This document shows, piece after piece, positions 10,505-19,978 of a stretch of DNA of 37,053 nucleotides. The stretch lies in the NCBI RefSeq assembly GCF_019904155.1, contig NZ_JAHCMB010000148.1:243199-280251 (forward strand), in the 5' to 3' direction. This DNA is from Paenibacillus sinensis. GTDB taxonomy: Bacteria > Bacillota > Bacilli > Paenibacillales > Paenibacillaceae. A program made the position numbers and the translations under genes. The notes beneath the pieces are model-generated. The model ran no database searches. It was not told where the DNA came from and saw only the letters and a program-made list of their open reading frames with translations. Every line of letters begins with the position of its first letter. Positions within the stretch are counted from its first letter, which is position 1.

Positions 10505-10963
10505 ATGATGACCATCCAGCAAAAAATGTACGAAACGACCGTAAAAGCTGTCGGAGGCCGCAGCGGCTATGTGGAATCCTCTTCCCCCGAATTCTCGCAA
10601 AAAATCTCCACACCGCGCGAAATGGGCGGAGCCGGAGGAGAAGGCACCAATCCGGAGCAGCTGTTCGCCGCAGGCTATTCCGCTTGCTTCGACAGCGCGC
10701 TGAACATGGTTGCCCGCCAAAGCCGCATCAAGATTGAAGGCAGCGAAGTAACGGCGACCGTCAGCTTCGGCAAGGTGGAAGACGGCGGCTTCGGCATTGC
10801 AGTCAAGCTGGATGTGCTGGTCAAGGGCGTTGACCACGACACAGCCGTAACCCTCGTTAACGGCGCACATGCCGCATGCCCATACTCGCGAGCCACTCGC
10901 GGCAACATTGCCGTCGACATCAACGTACTGGAAGAAGAACATTCCTTCGGCGGAGGGTATTGA
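10505..10963 (+). CDS. ohr: Ohr, organic hydroperoxide resistance peroxidase
   Basis: Thiol peroxidase of the OsmC/Ohr family that reduces organic hydroperoxides. 152 residues. The catalytic pair Cys61 (GYSACFDSA) and Cys125 (AACPYSR) and the active-site Arg19 and Glu51 fall at the positions known from characterised Ohr proteins. The family segment GTNPEQLFAAGYSACF is present. Two consecutive ATG codons begin the frame; AAGGAGA lies 10-13 nt upstream, so the second (10508) is equally possible. It is divergent from ohrR, the usual arrangement for this peroxide-inducible system. Confidence 0.97.
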   Translation: MMTIQQKMYETTVKAVGGRSGYVESSSPEFSQKISTPREMGGAGGEGTNPEQLFAAGYSACFDSALNMVARQSRIKIEGSEVTATVSFGKVEDGGFGIAVKLDVLVKGVDHDTAVTLVNGAHAACPYSRATRGNIAVDINVLEEEHSFGGGY

Positions 10964-10987
10964 TTTCGACTCTTTCACGATTATAAT
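10960..10987 (+). promoter_or_regulatory. Sigma-A-type promoter for comM
   Basis: TTGATT (10960-10965), 16-nt spacer, TATAAT (10982-10987). The -35 overlaps the ohr stop codon. The only gene downstream on this strand is comM, starting about 95 nt later. Confidence 0.55.
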
Positions 10988-11081
10988 GGAAGAAGATTAA
11001 TCTTTGGAAAATGAGGAAGCACCTCTTGACCGAAGCCCGGCGCATTTGTTGCGCGCCGACTTTGGATAAGGGGTGTTTGTT

Positions 11082-12809
11082 ATGTATGGACAACTGAACA
11101 GCGCGTGCCTGTACGGCATCGAAGGCGTCATGATCAGCGTAGAAATCGATATTGCCAATGGGCTGCCGCAGACCCACATAATCGGCCTGCCGGACTCCGC
11201 GATCCGCGAATCGGCGCTGAGAGTCCGCTCCGCCGTCCGCAATTGCGGCTTCCGCTACCCGCAGCAGCGGATTACCATCAACCTGGCTCCGGCCGATCTG
11301 CGCAAGGAAGGCTCCGCCTTCGACCTGGCTATTGCGGTCGGCATCCTGACAACGAGCGGCCAGCTGGTGATGCCTTCCGCGAAGCAAATGCTGCTGATCG
11401 GCGAACTGGCTCTCGACGGCAGTCTAAGACCTGTCACTGGTGTGTTGCCGATGGTGGAAGCCGCTCGTCGCGGAGGATTTGAGGCCGTTCTGCTGCCGAA
11501 GAAGAACGCTGCGGAAGCAGCTCTCATCAGCGGGATGAAGGTGTACGCAGCCAACCACATTAACCAGCTTCGGGACGTGGCTGTGGAGCCGAAACGCGAA
11601 CCCGTAGTAATGACGAATCAAGAAGCCGTTACTTGCGTAATCCCGCCCTCAGACAATCCGGCTTCGTCAATTAGCGAGGATAAGGCAGACCTGACTGCGG
11701 CGCTACCTTTCCCGGTTACAGTGGATGGTACTCCTGCTCCGAAGGAACCGGTAACGGCCTATTCATTGGAGCATCTTCGCTACATCTCTTCGCCCATTAT
11801 CACGGAGCCGGCCAATGCCGAAGAGGCGATGAAGGAAGACTACAGCGATGTAACCGGCCAGCATCATGTGAAGCGGGCGCTGACGATAGCCGCCGCCGGA
11901 ATGCACAATATTCTGCTGATTGGTCCGCCCGGAACCGGCAAGACCATGATGATCAAGAGACTTCCCGGAATTCTCCCCGCCTTATCCGACAGCGAAGCGC
12001 TTGAGGTAACGAAGATCTTCAGCGCAGCCGGCAAGCTGATCGACGCCCGGCAGGGCTTGATCCGGGACAGGCCCTTCCGTTCTCCGCATCACACCATATC
12101 AGGAGCAGGACTGATCGGCGGCGGAAGCGTTCCGAAGCCCGGTGAGGTAAGTCTTGCCCACCGGGGCATTCTGTTCCTCGATGAGCTTCCGGAATTCTCA
12201 CGCAGCGTTCTCGAAGTGCTGCGCCAGCCGCTGGAGGATCATATCGTAACGATCAGCCGGGCGAGAGCCGCCTTTACGTTCCCGGCCAGAATGATGCTGG
12301 CTGCTTCAATGAATCCTTGTCACTGCGGTTTTCTCGGCAGCGGACATCCGGCGCAGCGCTGCACTTGCAGTCCCGCACGCATCGCCCAATACCGGGGACG
12401 TTTATCTGGTCCACTGCTTGACCGGATCGATCTTCAGGTTGAGGTCCCTCGCCCTAGAGACTGGGACAAAAAAGAGGCCTCCGCCGGCTTGTCGACCGCC
12501 GATATGCGATCACAAGTAGAAGAAGCCCATCGCATCCAGGCCGCCCGTTACATAAAGCTCCCTATTTCCTGGAACAGCGAGCTGTACGGCGCCGCCCTGA
12601 AGCGCCATGCCGATCCCGGCCCTGACGGCTTACAGATGCTGCATGACCTTTTGGAGAATCTCGGACTTAGCATGCGTTCGTATGACCGGATTCTCAAGCT
12701 GTCCCGGACCATCGCCGATCTGGAAGGTGCGGAACATATTGCCGCGGAACATATCGCAGAGGCGCTGCAATACCGCAATCTAGACAAGCCTCCGGGCGGT
12801 GAGGATTAA
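11082..12809 (+). CDS. comM: ComM-like Mg-chelatase-family AAA+ ATPase (YifB)
   Basis: In Gram-negative transformable bacteria ComM is a hexameric helicase that promotes branch migration during integration of DNA; the role in Firmicutes is less clear. 575 residues from the ATG at 11082, which has AAGGGG 8 nt upstream. An N-terminal ChlI-type domain (about 1-165) is followed by a variable linker (about 166-235). The AAA+ module has Walker A GPPGTGKT (281-288), the SPHHTISGAGLIGGG segment and Walker B LFLDELPEF. The C-terminal Mg-chelatase region contains NPCHCGFLG and RIDLQVEVPR. A probable own promoter overlaps the end of ohr. Confidence 0.92.
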   Translation: MYGQLNSACLYGIEGVMISVEIDIANGLPQTHIIGLPDSAIRESALRVRSAVRNCGFRYPQQRITINLAPADLRKEGSAFDLAIAVGILTTSGQLVMPSAKQMLLIGELALDGSLRPVTGVLPMVEAARRGGFEAVLLPKKNAAEAALISGMKVYAANHINQLRDVAVEPKREPVVMTNQEAVTCVIPPSDNPASSISEDKADLTAALPFPVTVDGTPAPKEPVTAYSLEHLRYISSPIITEPANAEEAMKEDYSDVTGQHHVKRALTIAAAGMHNILLIGPPGTGKTMMIKRLPGILPALSDSEALEVTKIFSAAGKLIDARQGLIRDRPFRSPHHTISGAGLIGGGSVPKPGEVSLAHRGILFLDELPEFSRSVLEVLRQPLEDHIVTISRARAAFTFPARMMLAASMNPCHCGFLGSGHPAQRCTCSPARIAQYRGRLSGPLLDRIDLQVEVPRPRDWDKKEASAGLSTADMRSQVEEAHRIQAARYIKLPISWNSELYGAALKRHADPGPDGLQMLHDLLENLGLSMRSYDRILKLSRTIADLEGAEHIAAEHIAEALQYRNLDKPPGGED

Positions 12810-12868
12810 GTCGAATCACATAAGTCATATGCAGCAAACTAAGCTTGCCACATCACTCTTGGAATCGC

Positions 12869-13249
12869 TCAAATGGTCTTGCCGCCGTGGCGGTGCGGCC
12901 GCGTTGCATTATACGCCATCTTCTCCTGTATGGCCCGATCGAGATCAATGCCGTAATAAGCGCATGCATCCATCACCCGGATAACCACATCCGCCAGCTC
13001 GGATGGTATACCACAAGGCTTCCAGGTTTCATCAACCGGTTCCCGGGAGGTCAGAATCTTACCGTCACTCTTCTTCTCATACCAGGTGGATTCCGGAGCG
13101 GCGCCGTTCCGGTAATCCTCCAGCGCTTCTGAGAGCTCGCTGTGCATAAGTGCAATCACTTCACCGAAGGTGCGTCCGCCTCCATCATACCAGCCCTTGT
13201 CCAGCGCAGTTTGATGAACCTTGGCGCTTAACTCATTCATAGTCGGCAT
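12869..13249 (-). CDS. MazG-like nucleotide pyrophosphohydrolase family protein
   Basis: All-alpha NTP pyrophosphatase fold, inferred from ELSEALEDY (two metal-binding glutamates one helical turn apart, near residues 38-44) and the second acidic motif ELADVVIRVMD near 91-101. Members hydrolyse nucleoside triphosphates to monophosphates, often as house-cleaning enzymes; the substrate here is unknown. 126 residues from an ATG with AAGGGAG 10 nt upstream. Monocistronic and convergent with comM, with no clear terminator in the 60 bp between them. Confidence 0.8.
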   Translation of the reverse strand: MPTMNELSAKVHQTALDKGWYDGGGRTFGEVIALMHSELSEALEDYRNGAAPESTWYEKKSDGKILTSREPVDETWKPCGIPSELADVVIRVMDACAYYGIDLDRAIQEKMAYNATRPHRHGGKTI

Positions 13250-13353
13250 ATTCTATATACTCCCTTTTTGCATAATTCGGATCTATCGTTTTACAGCCTA
13301 TTATTAGCCTATTATTATAGAAGAAAAAATTCACGGCATCACGCAGCATCCCT

Positions 13354-13902
13354 TTAAACGCCCTCATCGGCCCGATCTTCTGCCCAGTCTTCGCCTGAAG
13401 ACTCGGCTGTTTTTAAGATGTCCATCATGTTCTCAAATGAGACCGGACGGTAGTCCCACAGCTCGACACTGACATTGAAATGCTGTATGCCTTCGTATTT
13501 CTGGCCATGGATATGCCCGTGCACATTGACATAAGGCATGTGACGGTTCATATAGAGCGGCTCATGAGTCAGTAGAAAAAAATCCTTATAGATAAGCCCA
13601 TGCTCGCTCACTTCATCAAAGCCGGCATCAAGCCACCAGCTTCGGGAACGGCCGCGGTCATGGTTGCCGAGAATCAGCGTGATACGTCCGTTCAGACGTT
13701 TAACTATGTCCGCTGTGTCGCTTTTATTCATAAAAGAAAAATCCCCTAAATGGAACACCTGATCTCCGGCTCCAACCGTTTCATTCCAAGCTGCGATCAT
13801 GGCTTCATTCATATGAGACACATCGCGAAAAGGACGGGATTCATAATCCATAATCGCCCTGTGCCCGAAATGATGATCCGAAGTAAAGAACACGTTTGCC
13901 AC
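13354..13902 (-). CDS. Calcineurin-like metallophosphoesterase
   Basis: Small cytoplasmic phosphoesterase of the YfcE/phage-type group; the physiological substrate is unknown. The metal-binding motifs run in order: FFTSDHHFGH, HLGDFSF, LGNHDRG, LLTHEP and NVHGHIHG. I start it at the GTG at 13902, because GAGGTGA lies 8 nt upstream and it gives MANVFFTSDHH. An ATG 30 nt further upstream lacks a ribosome binding site. 182 residues. No signal peptide or membrane segment. Confidence 0.85.
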   Translation of the reverse strand: MANVFFTSDHHFGHRAIMDYESRPFRDVSHMNEAMIAAWNETVGAGDQVFHLGDFSFMNKSDTADIVKRLNGRITLILGNHDRGRSRSWWLDAGFDEVSEHGLIYKDFFLLTHEPLYMNRHMPYVNVHGHIHGQKYEGIQHFNVSVELWDYRPVSFENMMDILKTAESSGEDWAEDRADEGV

Positions 13903-14031
13903 TGTAAAGGTCACCTCTGTTTCGTTGTTCATATCTGTTTGACCGCATATAAAAAATAAGGAGTCGTCGATCCGCAAGCGCTCCCCCGTTTTCAATCAAC
14001 GATTTCGCTTACCGTCTCATACGACGTCCTA

Positions 14032-14436
14032 TCAATGACGTTTATTATGCCTCCGGCTGCCATTTGTCCTCATTAATTCTGCGATGGCAGGTACAGCTTC
14101 ATTGTCGACAAGCCACTGTCTCATCACTTTAATTGCCTCGATTTGTCCTGCACCGTCATCCCGCCAAGTTAACAGCTCAATAACCTGAATAATCAGCATC
14201 ATCAGACTGGCGTTATTACTCTGCGTTTGGTCGGCCCGGATTTTTTGGATCAGAGCCTCGTTCTTCCAATCTATTAATATCTCTTCGGCAATGGCCGGAC
14301 GCATAACAGTAAAGGTATGATGACATGAGGCGCAGTTGATGGAAAGAACCGGTTCGCCGCCAAATTTGACCCTGATTTCCTGCCCGCACTGATGGCAAGC
14401 AAACTTCACTTGTATATCAAAGGGTTGTTGACTCAC
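14032..14436 (-). CDS. Zinc-ribbon protein of unknown function
   Basis: 134 residues from a GTG start with a strong GGGAGGAGG site. The first 40 residues form a likely zinc ribbon (CHQCG near 14-18 and CASCH near 35-39). The remainder is helical, with LMMLIIQVIELLTW followed by a basic tail ending RRHNKRH. No catalytic motif is recognised. It stands alone between the phosphoesterase and yraN, on the same strand as both, with over 100 bp on each side. Confidence 0.7.
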   Translation of the reverse strand: MSQQPFDIQVKFACHQCGQEIRVKFGGEPVLSINCASCHHTFTVMRPAIAEEILIDWKNEALIQKIRADQTQSNNASLMMLIIQVIELLTWRDDGAGQIEAIKVMRQWLVDNEAVPAIAELMRTNGSRRHNKRH

Positions 14437-14623
14437 TCGGACAGCCTCCTCCCGGGTGTATTGGAAAGGTTACACTATTGTATACCCATTTCCGATCAAG
14501 ACTGACCCAAAGCTGCCAATTAAGGCTTTCATTTCGGCATGGTTACAAGCACTGTAGGCATAATCACTCTTCTACCTCCAGAGACGGATTTGCACTTTTT
14601 GTCATAGATCGCTGTTAGCGTCT

Positions 14624-15046
14624 TCAAAAAGCGTCGGGTATGTGATGCAGCGAGTCAATACTCATATCCGGATAAAAGCGAACTGCGATGGCATCGAAAG
14701 CAACAGGCCGGTTATCCTTGCGGGAAAGGTGCAGATAGACCGCGGCAGTCCGGCGGACCTGTTCCCGCTTACGGGGGTCCACCGCCTCTTCCGGTGTTCC
14801 GAGAACGCCGGACCCGCTGCGGCTGCGAACCTCGACAAAGATAAGAACCCCGGACTTCTCCGCGATGATATCGATTTCTCCTGTCCGGCACCGCCAGTTC
14901 CGCTCCAGCACGGTGTAGCCCCGGGAAGACAAATACAATACCGCCGCCTCTTCCGCAGCTTGCCCTTTTTGCCTGCGGGTGTACGTTTCCCCGGCAGCCC
15001 CGTTATGATTGTCGCCCGATCTTCGGGATGCTCCCGGGTTACTCAT
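14624..15046 (-). CDS. yraN: YraN/UPF0102 family protein, nuclease-fold
   Basis: 140 residues. After a 25-residue low-complexity N-terminus comes the UPF0102 core: KGQAAEEAAVLYLSSRGY, NWRCRTGEIDIIA and FVEVRSRSG. GEIDIIA plus the EVR segment is the signature of a restriction-endonuclease-like fold and retains the acidic residues and an Arg in place of the common Lys. Function is unproven in this family, though it is often encoded near rnhB as here. Its ATG overlaps the stop codon of the upstream FlhB-like gene (ATGA), so translation is coupled. Confidence 0.9.
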   Translation of the reverse strand: MSNPGASRRSGDNHNGAAGETYTRRQKGQAAEEAAVLYLSSRGYTVLERNWRCRTGEIDIIAEKSGVLIFVEVRSRSGSGVLGTPEEAVDPRKREQVRRTAAVYLHLSRKDNRPVAFDAIAVRFYPDMSIDSLHHIPDAF

Positions 15047-15345
15047 TGCCTCTCCCGATTCCTCGCAGCGGTATCGCTTTGGTAGACATAGCTTAAAATT
15101 TCGGCTACCAGCTGATACAGCTCTGGGGGAATCTGCTGGTCAAGATCCAGCTTGGACAGGACTTCTACTAAAGCTGCGTCCTCCTGGACGGTGACGCCGC
15201 CTTCTTTGGCTCGCTTCAGGATCTCCTCGGCGACATATCCCCTGCCTTTGGCAATGATAACCGGCGCATCCGTCTCGCCCGGCGTATATTTTAAGGCAAC
15301 CGCTTTTTTCAGCAGACTGCGGCTGCGGTCTTCAGGCTCGTTCAT
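15043..15345 (-). CDS. ylqH: Stand-alone FlhB C-terminal-domain protein (YlqH-like)
   Basis: 100 residues that align with the cytoplasmic tail of FlhB/EscU-type export-switch proteins: AVALKYTP, APVIIAKG, VAEEILKRAKE, and IPPELYQLVAEILSYVY. The four transmembrane helices and the autocleavage NPTH motif are absent. The protein begins almost exactly where cleaved FlhB would. Both ends overlap neighbouring genes by ATGA (the FliK-like gene upstream, yraN downstream). B. subtilis has the same arrangement as ylqG-ylqH; function is not established. Confidence 0.9.
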   Translation of the reverse strand: MNEPEDRSRSLLKKAVALKYTPGETDAPVIIAKGRGYVAEEILKRAKEGGVTVQEDAALVEVLSKLDLDQQIPPELYQLVAEILSYVYQSDTAARNRERQ

Positions 15346-17450
15346 ACCCGGTAATCCACTCCTCTATAGGAATCGGGAATATAATCGGAGGACGTTCCGT
15401 GGACTTTCACCAGAGCATCACCGTTCCTGACAGGGAGCGGCTCGGCTTTAAGCGACAAGAGCTGATAGCCAATCCCTTCCACCGCCGTCTGAATCTGGTC
15501 ACGGGTCGATTCGAACAAATCCCGGGCCCATGACTCATCATTATGCAGCTTCAGGCTTACGATCCGGTCTACCACCTGCACATCCACAAGCGTCCGGCCT
15601 ATGGCCTGCATATCCAGATCGAACCAGAGCCGGCAGTTCGACGCATCCAGTTCACCTTTGCGCCCTCTTCTGGACTGGATGTGCACGGAGGCCGTCTCCG
15701 TTCCGTCCGGCCCCTTGAGCGGCAGGAACAGGGTGACCTGGGCAAAGGGAGCCGTCCGGTCCGTATTCATCAGCAGCTGCTGGCCGGTAAGATTCTGCAC
15801 CAGCTGCCCTGCCGTCTCCTTCAGCGCAGGCGGCAGCACGCCCGTATCCAGGGCCTGAAGCAGCAGGCCCTTCACGGTATCCGCTGCGCGGGCGGCGCTA
15901 TCCTGCGCCGCGCCGCCCGATGCTTCAGCGTGCTGCGCGCCGAAGCGCACCGCCAGCTGCTCGTGCTCCGCACCGAGCAGCTTCAGCACCTTCGCCACCC
16001 AAGCTCCGCTCTGGGCGGCCTGATCCGGCTGCGGCTGCCCTGCCGCCGCAGCATTCTGCCCGGCGACATCCGGCCGGGCCGTTTCCGCCCCCGCCGAGCT
16101 ATGCGGCGAGGTGGCGCTGGCGAGCTGCGGAAGGGTATCACGCAGCTCGCTGAGCACGCCCTGCAGCTTCGCCAGCAGGGCCTCGGGCCGCGCGGGAGCA
16201 GGGCGCGCGGCTTCCTCCCCGGCCGGCCTTGCCTGGCCGGGGGCGGTATTGTCCTGCGGGGCAGCGCCGTCCCGCAGGCGCGGGTTCTCGGCCGCCGCTG
16301 TGCGGGCGGCCGCTCCTTCGGGCGGCGGATCAGCGTCCGCCGCCGGCAGAGTGCCGGCTTCAGGCGGAATTCCGCCATCGCCGGCCTTCACCGCAGCAGA
16401 GGCTGGGCCTGCTGCTGCACTCGCCGCCGCGTTCCCCGCGGCGGGCTGGGCTGCGCCCTCCGGAACGGGCGCAGGTGCCTGGCCGCCGGTAGGAGCGGCG
16501 GCGGTTCCGCCGGCAGATGTCTCCGTGTCTGCCGGCGGCATCCCGGCAAGCGCTGCGCCGTTTGCAGGCTGCTGCCTGCCGGCGGGATCAGTCAGTCGGG
16601 ATGCCGGAGCATTGGAACCGCCTTCCACCGTGTGCGGAGCATTCGGGCTCGCGGGTTTTCCATTGGCAGCCGTATCCTCGGGTCCATCTTGAACTCCCTG
16701 GGCAGCCGGATTCCCAGTCCCCGACGCGCTGCCCGGTTTGGCTTCCCGAAGTGTCGCCGTCGCCGTCTCAGGAGCCTCGCCAGCAGCTTGTCCGTTCAGT
16801 TGTGACGGGCTGCTCTGGGTCGTCTGCGGCTTCGCACCATCGCCCTCGTTCTCCAATTGCCCGATCAATTGCATGACCTGCTCCTCCAAATTGGACAGCA
16901 GCTCATGCAGCGGAGGGCCGAACACGGCCTGTTGAATACCCTTCACACTCTCCGGGGTGACGGGCAATCCCCTTTTCAGCGAAATCACCGCAGACTCCAA
17001 CCATTCCTGAACCGGAACAGCCGAAGGCTTGGCATCCAGAATCGTCTTCAGCTGCGCAGCCGTCTCCTTCGTTAAAGGCAGACCTCCGGACTGCATAGCC
17101 TGAACGATATCCCTCCCTCCTTTCACATCGGTCAGCCCGAGCGTTTCCAGCGCTTCTCCCATCGTAAGCCCAGCGGCAACCGAATTGCCGGATTGGTACG
17201 GCTTCAACACCGGCAGCCCTTCCTCATTCGGAGGAGCCACTTGGAGCGTCATCGCCTGCCCTGCCTGAACCGGAGCTTCCAATTCGGCGCGGACCGGAGT
17301 CCCCTGGATCTGGACTACCGCCTCTTTGCCGGAATCGGATACGCTGAGGACGACACCGCGGACAACCTGACCTTCTTTCAAATCCAGCGCCTTCGCTTCT
17401 CCTGGCTTAGTATCACCTAATAAACCGCGAATCAAAGATCCGATATTCAT
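15342..17450 (-). CDS. ylqG: FliK-like (hook-length control C-terminal domain) protein, YlqG-like
   Basis: 702 residues from an ATG with AAGGAGG 9 nt upstream. The first 180 or so residues contain the beta-rich GQVVRGVVLSVSDSGKEAVVQIQG segment. Roughly 200-480 is Ala/Pro/Gly/Glu-rich and probably disordered. The C-terminal 180 residues resemble the Flg_hook/FliK C-terminal domain (VTLFLPLKG, LWFDLDMQAIGRTLVDVQV, LHNDESWARDLFE). FliK C-termini act on the FlhB tail in flagellar export, and here the FlhB-tail gene follows immediately with an overlapping ATGA. No flagellar genes lie in the window, so a flagellar role is uncertain. Confidence 0.85.
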   Translation of the reverse strand: MNIGSLIRGLLGDTKPGEAKALDLKEGQVVRGVVLSVSDSGKEAVVQIQGTPVRAELEAPVQAGQAMTLQVAPPNEEGLPVLKPYQSGNSVAAGLTMGEALETLGLTDVKGGRDIVQAMQSGGLPLTKETAAQLKTILDAKPSAVPVQEWLESAVISLKRGLPVTPESVKGIQQAVFGPPLHELLSNLEEQVMQLIGQLENEGDGAKPQTTQSSPSQLNGQAAGEAPETATATLREAKPGSASGTGNPAAQGVQDGPEDTAANGKPASPNAPHTVEGGSNAPASRLTDPAGRQQPANGAALAGMPPADTETSAGGTAAAPTGGQAPAPVPEGAAQPAAGNAAASAAAGPASAAVKAGDGGIPPEAGTLPAADADPPPEGAAARTAAAENPRLRDGAAPQDNTAPGQARPAGEEAARPAPARPEALLAKLQGVLSELRDTLPQLASATSPHSSAGAETARPDVAGQNAAAAGQPQPDQAAQSGAWVAKVLKLLGAEHEQLAVRFGAQHAEASGGAAQDSAARAADTVKGLLLQALDTGVLPPALKETAGQLVQNLTGQQLLMNTDRTAPFAQVTLFLPLKGPDGTETASVHIQSRRGRKGELDASNCRLWFDLDMQAIGRTLVDVQVVDRIVSLKLHNDESWARDLFESTRDQIQTAVEGIGYQLLSLKAEPLPVRNGDALVKVHGTSSDYIPDSYRGVDYRV

Positions 17451-17559
17451 TACAGCCTGCCTCCTTCCCCATTTACTCTCTGATACTAATATCGGATGAA
17501 AGCGTCCGTTTGGAGAGTCCCGGTATCCGGATCATGTCTACTTCTAGCAATATCGGATC

Positions 17560-18183
17560 TCAGAACAGTGCGATCTGCTCGGTCAGAATGTTCCCCAAAA
17601 AGCTGCGTCTATGCATTGGTGACGGTCCGAATTCGACAATTCGTTCCCGGTGCAGCTTCGTGGCATATCCCTTATGTATAGCGATCCCGTAACCGGGATA
17701 CATCTCTTCCCATAACCCTTCACACAGCCGGTCGCGAGTCACTTTGGCCACGATCGATGCCGCGGCGATGGACTGGCTGTTCGCATCACCCTTAATGATC
17801 GACTGCTGCGGCAGTTTGATGTCGATCTTCTCGGCATCCACCAGCATATAATCCGGTGAAGTTTCAAGGCGCTCAACGGCCAGCTTCATGGCGAGCCTGG
17901 AAGCCTGTTTGATGTTGATCTCATCAATAACGGTTGCATCCACATGCCCGACCCCTACGGCAACAGCCTGCTCCATAATCAGTTCGAACAGCGCGTCCCG
18001 TTTCTTGGCTGACAGCTTCTTGGAATCATCTACTCCGTCAATGATCAGCCCCTCCGGTAAAATCACCGCGGCCGCCACTACATCACCGAACAAACAGCCT
18101 CTTCCCACCTCGTCCACACCGGCAATATGCCGATAGGAGCTGCCCCAAACTTCTTTTTCATATTGCAGCATATCCAATTCCAT
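17560..18183 (-). CDS. rnhB: Ribonuclease HII
   Basis: Removes RNA from RNA-DNA hybrids and misincorporated ribonucleotides. The active-site segment AGVDEVGRG carries the Asp-Glu pair; VDDSKKLSAKKR, YMLVDAEKI and the KGDANSQSIAAASIVAKVTRDR stretch complete the family signature. The start is uncertain: ATG 18183 (207 residues) and the in-frame ATG at 18171 are both possible, and the longer frame has an unrelated Cys/Arg-rich N-terminus. Where most RnhB read GPLAGPVV, this one reads GCLFGDVV. In this family the gene normally lies near rplS and rbgA, as here. Confidence 0.93.
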   Translation of the reverse strand: MELDMLQYEKEVWGSSYRHIAGVDEVGRGCLFGDVVAAAVILPEGLIIDGVDDSKKLSAKKRDALFELIMEQAVAVGVGHVDATVIDEINIKQASRLAMKLAVERLETSPDYMLVDAEKIDIKLPQQSIIKGDANSQSIAAASIVAKVTRDRLCEGLWEEMYPGYGIAIHKGYATKLHRERIVEFGPSPMHRRSFLGNILTEQIALF

Positions 18184-18316
18184 TTCCTTCACCCGCTTGC
18201 CTTTTCTTACGCAATCCGCGTTATTTGTACAGCTTACCACAGGCCGCGCCCGGCGGCATCCCCCAAATCTCCCGGCTTTCAAGTAAAATTGACCAATCGT
18301 CGATTCCGTCCAACGC

Positions 18317-18352
18317 AAAAAAAGAACCGCCGATCTTCATCGGCCGGTTCTT
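18317..18352 (-). terminator. Rho-independent terminator after rbgA
   Basis: Minus-strand hairpin with arms beginning AAGAACCG and ending CGGTTCTT, inner CCGAT/ATCGG, GAAG loop, followed by seven U. It separates rbgA from rnhB. Confidence 0.88.
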
Positions 18353-18404
18353 CCGGCTTGGGGTAATTTAAGCCCCGTGCATTTATTAGATTTAAAGAAC
18401 TGTC

Positions 18405-19271
18405 TTAATTACCGGGAGCTTCAAGTGAGAAACGGCCCAGCTTGCCGGCCCGAAGTTCGTGAAGAAGCGTTCGGGAAGCTTTCTCCAGATCCACTCTGCC
18501 TCCGCTGACCAGACAGCCCCGTTTCCGGCCAATCGCTTCCATTACGGTCACGATTTCATCCGGATTATCAAGATCCTCCGGAAGCTTCTCAATGCCATAA
18601 CGCTCCTTGAAGCGGTCTCCGTAATCCTTCATCAGGAATTTAATCGCATAGAACGCGATGTCCTCGACGTTGAGAATCTCTTCACGAATTGCACCGGTGA
18701 TGGCCAATCGATAGCCTACCATCTGATCTTCAAACCTGGGCCACAAAATACCCGGAGTATCGAGCAGCTCCAGATCGCCCCCGGTTTTGATCCATTGCTG
18801 TCCCTTGGTCACGCCAGGCCGGTCACCCGTTGCCGCGATATTTCTCCCGGCCATCCGGTTGATCAGCGTCGACTTGCCTACATTGGGAATACCTACAATG
18901 AGTGCGCGCATGGCACGCGGGTTCATTCCCTTGGCAATCTGCCGGTCAATCTTCTCCTTCAGAAGCAGACGCACCTGATCCGGTATTTCCTTCACTCCAC
19001 TGCCTGTCGAGGCATCGACCGGATGCGCCACATGACCTTCTGAGCGAAAATAGGCCAGCCACCTCTTGGTTGCCTCGGCGTCCGCCAAATCGCTTTTATT
19101 CAGAATAATCAGCCTAGGCTTATCCTTCAAAATATCGTCAATCATCGGATTGCGGCTCGACAGCGGAAGGCGGGCATCAAGAAGTTCGATGGCAACATCA
19201 ATCAGCTTCAGCTTATCCTCGATTTGCCTTCTGGCCTTGGTCATATGACCCGGAAACCATTGTATGGTCAC
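18405..19271 (-). CDS. rbgA: RbgA (YlqF), ribosome biogenesis GTPase
   Basis: Circularly permuted GTPase required for late 50S assembly in B. subtilis. 288 residues. The permuted order is visible: G4 NKSD (58-61) comes before G1 GIPNVGKST (from 127), G2 and G3 DTPG. The C-terminal ANTAR-like RNA-binding domain includes [20 protein letters not shown]. The start is GTG with AGGAGGCG upstream. It follows lepB by 31 nt and is probably co-transcribed with it, ending at the terminator at 18317-18352. Confidence 0.96.
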   Translation of the reverse strand: MTIQWFPGHMTKARRQIEDKLKLIDVAIELLDARLPLSSRNPMIDDILKDKPRLIILNKSDLADAEATKRWLAYFRSEGHVAHPVDASTGSGVKEIPDQVRLLLKEKIDRQIAKGMNPRAMRALIVGIPNVGKSTLINRMAGRNIAATGDRPGVTKGQQWIKTGGDLELLDTPGILWPRFEDQMVGYRLAITGAIREEILNVEDIAFYAIKFLMKDYGDRFKERYGIEKLPEDLDNPDEIVTVMEAIGRKRGCLVSGGRVDLEKASRTLLHELRAGKLGRFSLEAPGN

Positions 19272-19302
19272 TGCCCGTCGCCTCCTTTGAATGTTGCCAA
19301 AA

Positions 19303-19929
19303 TTAATGTTTGATCCATTCCATATCGGATACCGGCCAGAAAATCACGTCGGCCCGTCCGACAATATCCCCGAGCGGTACATAGCCGATCATCCGGCTGT
19401 CCGTGCTGTCCGAACGGTTGTCGCCCATGACAAACACATGTCCCTCCGGCACTGTACCGTCCTTGAATTCTACATTAGGAAAGTCTTTGTCATTGTACAG
19501 CCTGTTATTCTTGTGAGCATCGTCAATGGCACCCTGGATATAGGTCTCGTCCACAGTTTTTCCATTAACCGTAACAACGTCGCCCTGAACCTTGACAGTA
19601 TCTCCGGCTACCCCGATTACCCGTTTAATGAAATCCCTGCCCTCCGACGGCACATGAAAGACGATAACCTCGCCCCGCTTCGGAGACCGCATATCGTACA
19701 AAATCTCATTAACAATAACCCGTTCGCCAGTATGAAAATTCGGCTGCATGGACGGTCCGTCCACAATGAACGGCTTGAATAACAGCCAACGAATCAGAAT
19801 GACCAGTACCAAGGCAATTGCGATCGCTTTTACCCATTCCAGGGCTTCATTCTTCTTCTTCTTGGGGGGAGTATCCTGTACCTGATCTTCTCCCTCTCCC
19901 TGTCCACCCTGCTGCAAATCCTGCTGCAT
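19303..19929 (-). CDS. lepB: Type I signal peptidase
   Basis: Membrane enzyme that removes secretory signal peptides outside the cytoplasmic membrane. 208 residues. A Gln/Gly/Glu-rich and KKKK cytoplasmic N-terminus is followed by one membrane helix (about 33-50). The catalytic Ser60 lies in the GPSM box and the general base Lys102 in FIKRVIG. The [12 protein letters not shown] box and the closing [10 protein letters not shown] segment are present. The ATG has GAGGACGG upstream. It lies between rplS and rbgA; B. subtilis lacks a signal peptidase gene at this exact position. Confidence 0.95.
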   Translation of the reverse strand: MQQDLQQGGQGEGEDQVQDTPPKKKKNEALEWVKAIAIALVLVILIRWLLFKPFIVDGPSMQPNFHTGERVIVNEILYDMRSPKRGEVIVFHVPSEGRDFIKRVIGVAGDTVKVQGDVVTVNGKTVDETYIQGAIDDAHKNNRLYNDKDFPNVEFKDGTVPEGHVFVMGDNRSDSTDSRMIGYVPLGDIVGRADVIFWPVSDMEWIKH

Positions 19930-19978
19930 GGTTCACCGTCCTCTCGTTAACTCAACCTAAACTGCCGCAAAATTAAGA

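Noticed and set aside
15543..16805. 420-codon plus-strand ORF over the FliK-like gene
   Set aside because: A mirror of the Ala/Pro/Gly-rich region, giving an Arg-rich nonsense protein; no start site signals.
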